Assembly (NCBI GenBank): GCA_013399695.1
Contig: VXAU01000197.1
Span: 530,303 to 594,302, forward strand
DNA length: 64,000 bases
Direction of reading: 5' to 3'
From: Formicarius rufipectus
Taxonomy: Eukaryota > Chordata > Aves > Passeriformes > Formicariidae
Shown: one piece after another, positions 57,330-64,000 of the stretch
How the letters are laid out: each line of letters begins with the position of its first letter
How positions within the stretch are numbered: the stretch's first letter is position 1
Program-made: the position numbers and the translations under genes
The notes under the pieces: generated by a model
What the model was told of the DNA's origin: nothing
The model's database searches: none
Seen by the model: the letters and a program-made list of their open reading frames with translations, nothing else

Positions 57330-57353
57330 ATTTAAGTATTTAAATACTTAAAT
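57330..57353. repeat. 24-bp perfect AT palindrome
   Basis: The segment is a perfect palindrome centred on TTTAAA, with half-site ATTTAAGTATTT. It lies inside an AT-rich stretch following GGGACTTAAAT. Only two of 24 bases are G/C-type per half (AAGT/ACTT), so chance formation in AT-rich DNA is more likely than for a balanced palindrome. Confidence 0.9.
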
Positions 57354-59574
57354 TTACATTTGATCCCATATCCTTAAGAAAGAAGCTGGCTAGTGTTTGG
57401 TCAAGAGAAGGATGCCTCCAGAAGCAGCCCCATTTCATTGCAGTTTCTAATTTGCAACTACTTTGTGTTCTGTCAGTTCCCTAAGTGTATTCAACTGCAG
57501 AAAGGCTGCGCTGCTTTGTAGAGTACTTACTCTTTTCATCCGTGGTGTGCAGATAAACCTTACACCTTACAGAAAAGTCTCTGTATTGTACCAACAGAAA
57601 CATTTTTTTATTAATGAAGCTTGTAATTTCATCAGAAAGAGCTGGTTTGGCAAAATCTATTTTCCACACAATGATGCTGACTGGAGCAAAATATGCTGCC
57701 TTTAAATTCTTCAGTGCTTGTATCCAGTATCAATCTTTTCACAGATGAACCCAGAATCAGTATCTGACTTAATACCACCTCGGGTTTTCCACCTACCCCT
57801 GTTCAGATGTAAGTACAATTTGCAATTCTCTTCAGTCTCAGGGAATTTCCCTCATGTTCCAAAATTTCCTTAAATCTAACAGTAGCAGGTCATACAGCCC
57901 TACTTGTGCTGATCTTTAAGCATCTGACTGCTTCCTATTGAAAGTTCTCTCTGGTTTCTGATGGACCCAAGAGGATGTCATTATCACTGAAAGAAAAAAA
58001 TATGCCACTTTCCTTCTTTTCAGAATCAGACCAGAAAAGGTATCTGTGAGTGCTTCCTGAATGAGGGACTTCCCATACTTGGCTGTGATGGGGTTCATTA
58101 CTTTTGGCTATGTTTCTTAGTTCTCCATTGCTATTCTCACTTGAAAAGCAATTCTTAGTTTCTCTCTCACCCAGGGTAAGAGTAGTTGTATTAATAATCC
58201 CAGTTAACTGCACTCTTACACTGGAGGGGCTTGATTTCCTTTAGTTTGTTCTTGAATAGGTTTAATTAAGCATATGTTTAAGTACTTAATTAATATTGGA
58301 ACGACCTCTTAACTCCAAAGCAGTACAGCAGCAAGGGCTGAACTCTAATGCAGAGTAAGTGAGTCCTTTCTGCAGAGCTTAATATTCACTGTCTGTGCAC
58401 AGCATGATGTTGTATTATCTGATCTCCCCTGGACTTCATGCTTCAATTGCCTTCATTGAAACAAATCTTGCTTTATATAGTAAATACTTACTTTGTATAT
58501 GCCACTTTGCACTCTTCATTTCAGGTACAGACACTTGTGTATAAACAGTTTGTTTCACTGCCAGATCTGTGGGTTTAGACAAGTATGGGGAGATCTGAGT
58601 AGCATCTGGCTGACTCACAGGAACATGTATTTTCATCCAATAACCAACATGGAAACCCAGTATTCAAAGTTTGTTTCTGTTGAGTACAGAGAGTAGTTTT
58701 CTGTAACAGGAAGTTTTAGGTTTGACAAGCCAAGGAAGCTGTCTGAAGCTTATCTCATCTGTCTGATCATATTTTTCACTGAAAAAGGCATGATTGTCTT
58801 TTGTCAGCTCATGTCATGGCACAGAATCCACAGAGACTCTGAGAGATGCCCATCAAAATGAATGGTTCCCTGCAGCTTTGCATTGGTGTGGAACACTGCT
58901 ACAGGTGGTGCCTGTTGAAAACTTACCCAGGCTTTGCAGAAGTGGGCAAGCCCTTTTTTCTTAATCTGTTCCTAAGCAAAGCCTCTGCCTCTCGCTGAAG
59001 TTACCCAGACAAATCTCTGACTGTGGGTTATTTACAGATGATAGTGTGTGATTTGCCACCTTAGGCCCACAAAGGTGTTTTGCTCTGCTTGGCCAGTGCC
59101 ATTGTTTCAAAAGGGAGGATATCCAGAATTGTTTGCTAATAAAAGCCATCGATAATCATGTGTGTAAAGTTCATGAATTTCCTGACACTTGCCAGTGTTT
59201 TCACGTTAAGCCAGGGGCTGTCCAAATTCTTGTAAGTAATAAATCACATGCCTCACCCTCCACACAACAGCAGAGCCCAGTTTATTGAATAAAATATTCA
59301 CACGGTGCCTATTCATCCCCTGTGGTCAGGGCCCATTCAGGTGAGCACAGGCACCCAGTGAGGAGCTGGCTCAGGTGTGGGCAGCCCGATGTTCCGCTCC
59401 GCATTCCCTCTGATGCCCAAGTGGCAACAGTCTCCTCCGTGCCTTTGAGAGTGGGTTTTGTACCGGGCAGAAAGAAGCCACCAACCTAAAGCTGCTTCCC
59501 ATGGTGGATTTAGTCCATTCCTCTGCTGCAAAGGGACCATCACCAGGTTGTTCACCTCGGGCTGTAAGCCCTCT

Positions 59575-59830
59575 GGTCCTTTGTGTGACTGTAGTCAAAC
59601 AAAGCAAGCTGCCTGCTGTGTCCCGTAAAGCAGGCTGTCGCAATAAAGATTTAACAGGACTATTATTGTCATTGGCTAGAGAGAAAGATGCTGTCTAAAT
59701 GATTGTTTTCCTTGAGTATTTTAACAGAAGTTTTAGTTCAGCATGAAGAGCAGCTTTGCCTCCTTTTATAAGAATTGGCAGGAGGAGGTAATATTTTAGC
59801 TGACGCGTAATCTATCTTGACTCTATTGCT
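59575..59830. promoter_or_regulatory. Possible conserved non-coding block
   Basis: Unique AT-leaning sequence with forkhead/Sox-like cores (GTCAAACAAAG at 59594, TATTATTGTCATTGG at 59662) and an isolated CpG pair in GCTGACGCGTAAT (59799). Open frames crossing it are short and unrecognisable. Confidence 0.22.
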
Positions 59831-61444
59831 TTTTTATTGTTTGTCAGAAAGGCCCTGGGGGTAAACATTATTTCTTTGTCTGTTTGGGTTCTGGCTTTGT
59901 GCCATGGACACATTTCTCACACCAAGCATGTTTCTGCATACCAGTGGGGAATAGACTGGGTGAGGACAAATTACCAGCTCTGCACACAGGCCTCTCAGGT
60001 GCCATTTATGCATCTGTGGAGAGGTCATGGGAGTCAGAGAGTGTGAGAGGGAACAGGCTGCAGGGAGCTTCCCAAACTCCCCTGGAAGTTGTCAGCTGGT
60101 GATTTCAGTTCAGCATCTCACACCTTGCTCCCAACACTTGGGGCTGAGGGGTTGCAAACCACTCATCCAGCACTTTGGGAGGCCAGCGATCCAGACAGAT
60201 GCTCTTGCTGTGTGTCTAGATGAGCCCAGGCAATGACTTAGCAATGATTTGCAGATTCAGGTGAAACAAATTTTCTCACTTGATCTCCTGCAGCATTCAA
60301 TAAAGAAAAAGCTGACCTACATTTTCAGCAAAGCTCTTGAGCTTTACAGTTTGGAGAGTGTTTCCCTTGGTGCCAGCTCTGGATTCAGTGTTCCTGGAAC
60401 ACCAAACACACAGCAGTCGCCCAGCACATTTTTTATTATCCTCTCCTAATTAAAGCTTACAATTTTATGCCTTCCTTTGTTGCACCATCTCTCTGTCACC
60501 TCCTCTGTGAGTTGCTGAGATGTTAAGCCTCTGCTTTTCTGGCCTCTTTGGGGTTTATAAAGTTTGTCTGGGTTAGCAGTAGGGAGGGATTTCAGCTACA
60601 GCACTTCTGCAAAGGCATCCAGCAGCCCCAGCTGAGTCCTGCTGGGTGGGTAGGTGAGAGAAGGATGCTCTCTGCCCTTGCTGTTGTTCTGAGATGCACA
60701 GGATCTGTGTGTCCAAACAACTGAAAGAGTATTCCCTAAGAAAGGGGAAGAAAGAGCCCATCTGTCTGTATGACTGGTGTTTCTACACCACAAAACCCCA
60801 TGTTCAAAACTGGCTGCTGAGTGTGCATTGCTAGAAGCACTGGGCACCTAACCTGGGATACTCTGCCAGCAGCTACAATGAAATATGTTGGTCCTAAGGG
60901 TGGATAGTGTTGATTGGCTTGCTTGGATGTAGAATTGATTTGTTTTGTCACATCACTTAACTTCTGAAATCCAACTACTCAAGATTGCTGAGGGGCAACA
61001 TGTAAACAAGAACACCAAGCACCTTTGGAAATGACTCAATCTTTTTTTTCATCCAAAGAGTTGATGGCTCCTGTAGGTGGCATATAAGCTGAGCCTTCTT
61101 TCCAAACACAAGGACAGGAGGTTCTGGGATATATTCCATAAAATGTCATCACTTAAAAACTCTACATAAATTCACAAGAGTCTCAGTCAAATAAGACATT
61201 CCCAGCATCCTTTTATGTATTTAGTACCAAGAAGTGTCAGGGGACAAAAAAATTTTTCCGTTATTAGGAAGTTCACACCCCATTTATGAATATTCTTCAT
61301 TATTTCTGTTCACTCAGATCTTTTTCAAATAAAGTAATTTAGGAAAATCCCTCTCTTTTCACAATAGAGATGACAACTGGCATTTTATTATCTTGAAGGT
61401 GAAGAAACAGGCAAGTCTACCATGCAGAATATAAACAGTCATCC

Positions 61445-61530
61445 TTCCTACCTGTGCTCAGTTCCTGGCTGTGCCACAGACTTCCTGGGTGAGTCACAAA
61501 CTAACTCTGCCCTGTCCTTGTTTGTTATGT
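61445..61530 (+). repeat. MIR-like remnant
   Basis: GTTCCTGGCTGTGCCACAGA then CTTCCTGGGTGAGTCACAAA and CTCTGCCCTG follow the MIR order (CCGGCTCTGCCACTTACT ... TGTGACCTTGGGCAAG). Confidence 0.45.
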
Positions 61531-62573
61531 GTGGTGGCTCCTGGGTCCAGCAGATCTTTGAGGAACGGAGCTTACACAGCCAGAATCTATTAACATCTGC
61601 TTAGATGCATCTATAATCTGGTTAGAGGACTCTTATCTCCTGGCACTCTGTGCTTTACTACACCCTGTAGCAGTCTGGTAACCTCAGAGCAGCCCCACTT
61701 TCCAAGCTGGCAGTGCTCTGCCGAACAAGGGGTTACTCATTCCTCACTGAAAGCAGGCAGTGATGAGAGTGAGCAGGTCTTTAGATCAGGGGGTTTCCTT
61801 TCATTTCCTCTGCTGCATCCACTAAACTTGCTTCCCCCACATCTGGCATGTTGGGGCCTTCTAATCCTTAAATCAGCGATAATAGCAGTAGTGGAAAAGA
61901 AATTGGAGTTACAAAGGAGCATAAGCATGTAGGTTCTCCTTTTGTGGGGGTAAAAATACAGAAAGTGAAGCAGGAACAGACTGTAATATATTTGCTCTTT
62001 CAGGGATGGGTGCAAGTACTGGGCTGTTGTTTTTGTTGAAAGCTCTGGGCGCAAGGGGGTTTTTATCAAATGTTTTACAAGTCTCTGGATGACGGTTTGA
62101 AACTGCAGCAGGAAAGGTGATTCCTGGCTTAGCAGACAGGTTCTGCAAGTCAAGCCTTCTGTTTATTTTAATATTTCAGGGATCCTTCAGTGTGTGTCAC
62201 ATGGACAAAAAGAAAGGGGGAAACTCCTCCTCCTGCACGAACATGGCCACAGAATTGTCTTAAAGGTGCCAAGTTCCTGTGAGCCACATGCCAACACACA
62301 CTGTCCACTCCCCAGTCCGACCCTCTCAGCAGGGAGTTCCTGCTGAGCCAGCTCAGATCCACCTGTACACCTGGCTGTGGACTTGTACTAACACCACGGG
62401 TATGCTCAAGCTAAATAATAACCTAAAACTAAAGGACATCCAGCTGATGGGTTCTCATCATCTTTCAAGAGAAGTGTCTGTGGTCAGCCCATGTTCTCTC
62501 ATGAAGGTTTTCTAGAGATGCTTATGAAGTCTGTGACCGGAAGGCCACTACATGGTTGGCGGCATAAGGTAAA

Positions 62574-62596
62574 CTGGACAAACTTTTGTTGTCCAG
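62574..62596. repeat. Inverted repeat, 8-bp arms, 7-nt loop
   Basis: CTGGACAA and TTGTCCAG flank ACTTTTG. A short hairpin of this size is expected by chance occasionally in 64 kb. Confidence 0.75.
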
Positions 62597-63596
62597 ATCC
62601 TTTTTAACAACTGGGAAGGCTGTTGCTAGGGATTCCACCATTTTGGTTGTGATTTCTCCATATTTATAGGTAAGTGGTTAAATTAATCAGCTGCTTAGCT
62701 CCTTCTGAGATTCCTCTGACTTTAAAATGGCTTTCAGAAATATAAATGCCAACAGAGCAGCCAGCTGTTGAGTGTGTATTGTTTTCAGGGGTATAGTATT
62801 TCAAAATATATTTTCTGAGGAACTAGTTGATTTTTGTAAAGAAAGTTTTCACCAGATTTAAACTAAAGTGGCTCCTTGAGTTTATGCAGATTCCTGCAGA
62901 GCTCCATGTCTGTTTTGTGCCTATTCTTTCCTTCCATATCATGATATCCATTGCACTTCATGCTTCATCACTGAATTTTGAGCATATCCCTGCCAAAGTG
63001 GGGCTATCTGCTGGGATAGGTTATAGATTCTTTACAAACTAAAGGAAAGGATGTGATGGCAGATTGTGTGCTATAGCTGGTGACACCTGAAGTATAAACA
63101 AAGGGTAGGAAAGCCAAATATTGTTCTCAGAGAAAAAGGACAAAAAAATGAAACAGGGACCTCTTAGACAGAAAAGATGAGCCAATGAAATTATAATCTA
63201 GATTCCTTCACCTCAGCAAGTACATTTGCCATCTCTGACCATCCCATTGCATCCCTGTGGAAGAGGTTTTACTTTTGGGCCCTGAGCAGTGGAAGGTGCT
63301 GCAGTGACTCTAAAGGGAAGGAAGGTAGACCTGAGGCAAAGGCAGCACACGACAGTCCCCGTCGCGCAGCTGAGCCCATTCCTCTATGGCAGTGAGTGAT
63401 TGAGCAGCTCTGTGATAAGGACAGAGGGAGCTGCAATGTTTTGAATAGTGAGAGGAAATGCCTTTAGCCTTGATTAATCTGATCGAGGTCCCAGTTCTGA
63501 AGGGAACTGGAGGGCAGACCTGGGAATTTCAGTCAAAGGAGGGAAAAAGGAATACTTGTTCCCAATAGGTAATTAATTTAATTTTGCAGGAATGTT

Positions 63597-63623
63597 GATA
63601 CTTTGCACCTAGTGCAAAGTATC
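63597..63623. repeat. Inverted repeat, 12-bp perfect arms, 3-nt loop
   Basis: GATACTTTGCAC and GTGCAAAGTATC are perfect reverse complements separated by CTA. The stem is too short for a microRNA precursor and flanking bases do not extend the pairing. Confidence 0.9.
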
Positions 63624-64000
63624 TAGTACAAGTGCTCCTTCATGGACCATAAAAACTTCCCCAGTGCACAGATGGTTTTCTGTTAGAAAAACAAGTGAAA
63701 ATGTGGTCCTTTTGGTTAAAATAAGCCTCTCTGTTGGGGGAAACTATAGGACAATAGAGTAGAAATCTGTTAACCACATAACCACATAACCCATAATCAC
63801 TGTAAAACAAAAGATAACAGAGCTCTTTGTTTGGTAATCTCTTTTCTATTGTGTGTCACACTTTCATGTATGAACATCCTTTCTAGAGGGAGCCTGGTGC
63901 CTTCTCTAGGTTTCCAGGTTTGGAGAGCATTTTCCCATGAAGTCTTTAGACATACCAATGTTTTCTGCACTGTTTTCATAGGGAATTTGGGTGGATTGAC

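Larger units (their letters stand above)
55538..64000. other. Non-coding stretch, no gene seen
   Basis: The longest frame is 138 codons at 61737-62153 (-), unrecognised. 56580-59300 is AT-rich unique DNA with few open frames and several TTAATTAA/TTTAAA-type palindromes. Two MIR-like remnants and three hairpins are listed separately. Confidence 0.7.

Noticed and set aside
1..64000. CRISPR arrays, bacterial operons, ribosome-binding sites or phage genes
   Set aside because: Nothing in the window has prokaryotic gene density, and no regularly spaced repeats were found.

Overview
The window looks like non-coding nuclear DNA of a vertebrate, most likely a sauropsid and probably a bird. It has no operons, no bacterial gene packing, and no open frame that reads as a known protein. 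It is moderately AT-rich with strong CpG depletion outside a few short patches. It also lacks the abundant young L1/Alu-type repeats of mammals. What interspersed repeats I can see are mostly old MIR/CORE-SINE-like scraps, one or two remnants with the GATTTACACC-type core common in sauropsid genomes, and one well-preserved tRNA-headed SINE. The assignment to birds is inference; nothing here names a species.

No exon, gene, tRNA gene, rRNA, CRISPR array or intact transposon ORF can be supported. The longest open frames (241 codons at 47033-47758 +, 231 at 45843-46538 -, 187 at 12570-13133 +) have compositions typical of chance frames and no recognisable domain. The window is therefore either intergenic (gene-desert-like) or inside a very long intron; the sequence alone does not decide.

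Layout: 1-9480 is unique-looking DNA with one old SINE remnant and a possible conserved block near 6.7 kb. At 9.4-9.8 kb there is a hairpin beside a small CpG-rich patch. 9.8-25.5 kb is unique DNA with a TA-rich tract (14.1 kb), old SINE scraps and a cluster of TTAATTAA motifs (23.8 kb). 25.56-25.93 kb is the strongest CpG-rich patch and ends in a short 17-bp tandem repeat. 26-48.6 kb holds several enhancer-like motif clusters, notably six WGATAR sites within 101 bp at 34.3 kb and a complex motif-rich block at 31.3 kb. 48,706-48,942 is a minus-strand tRNA-derived SINE with perfect 13-bp target-site duplications. 49-64 kb holds more old SINE scraps, a (TGGA)n microsatellite at 55.5 kb, and several perfect palindromes or hairpins.

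The most solid item is the SINE, with both target-site duplications, a box-B-like promoter, many surviving CpGs and a UUCG-capped hairpin near its 3' end. The regulatory calls are motif-level hypotheses that need cross-species alignment or chromatin data. I found no convincing sign of a new multi-gene biological system.
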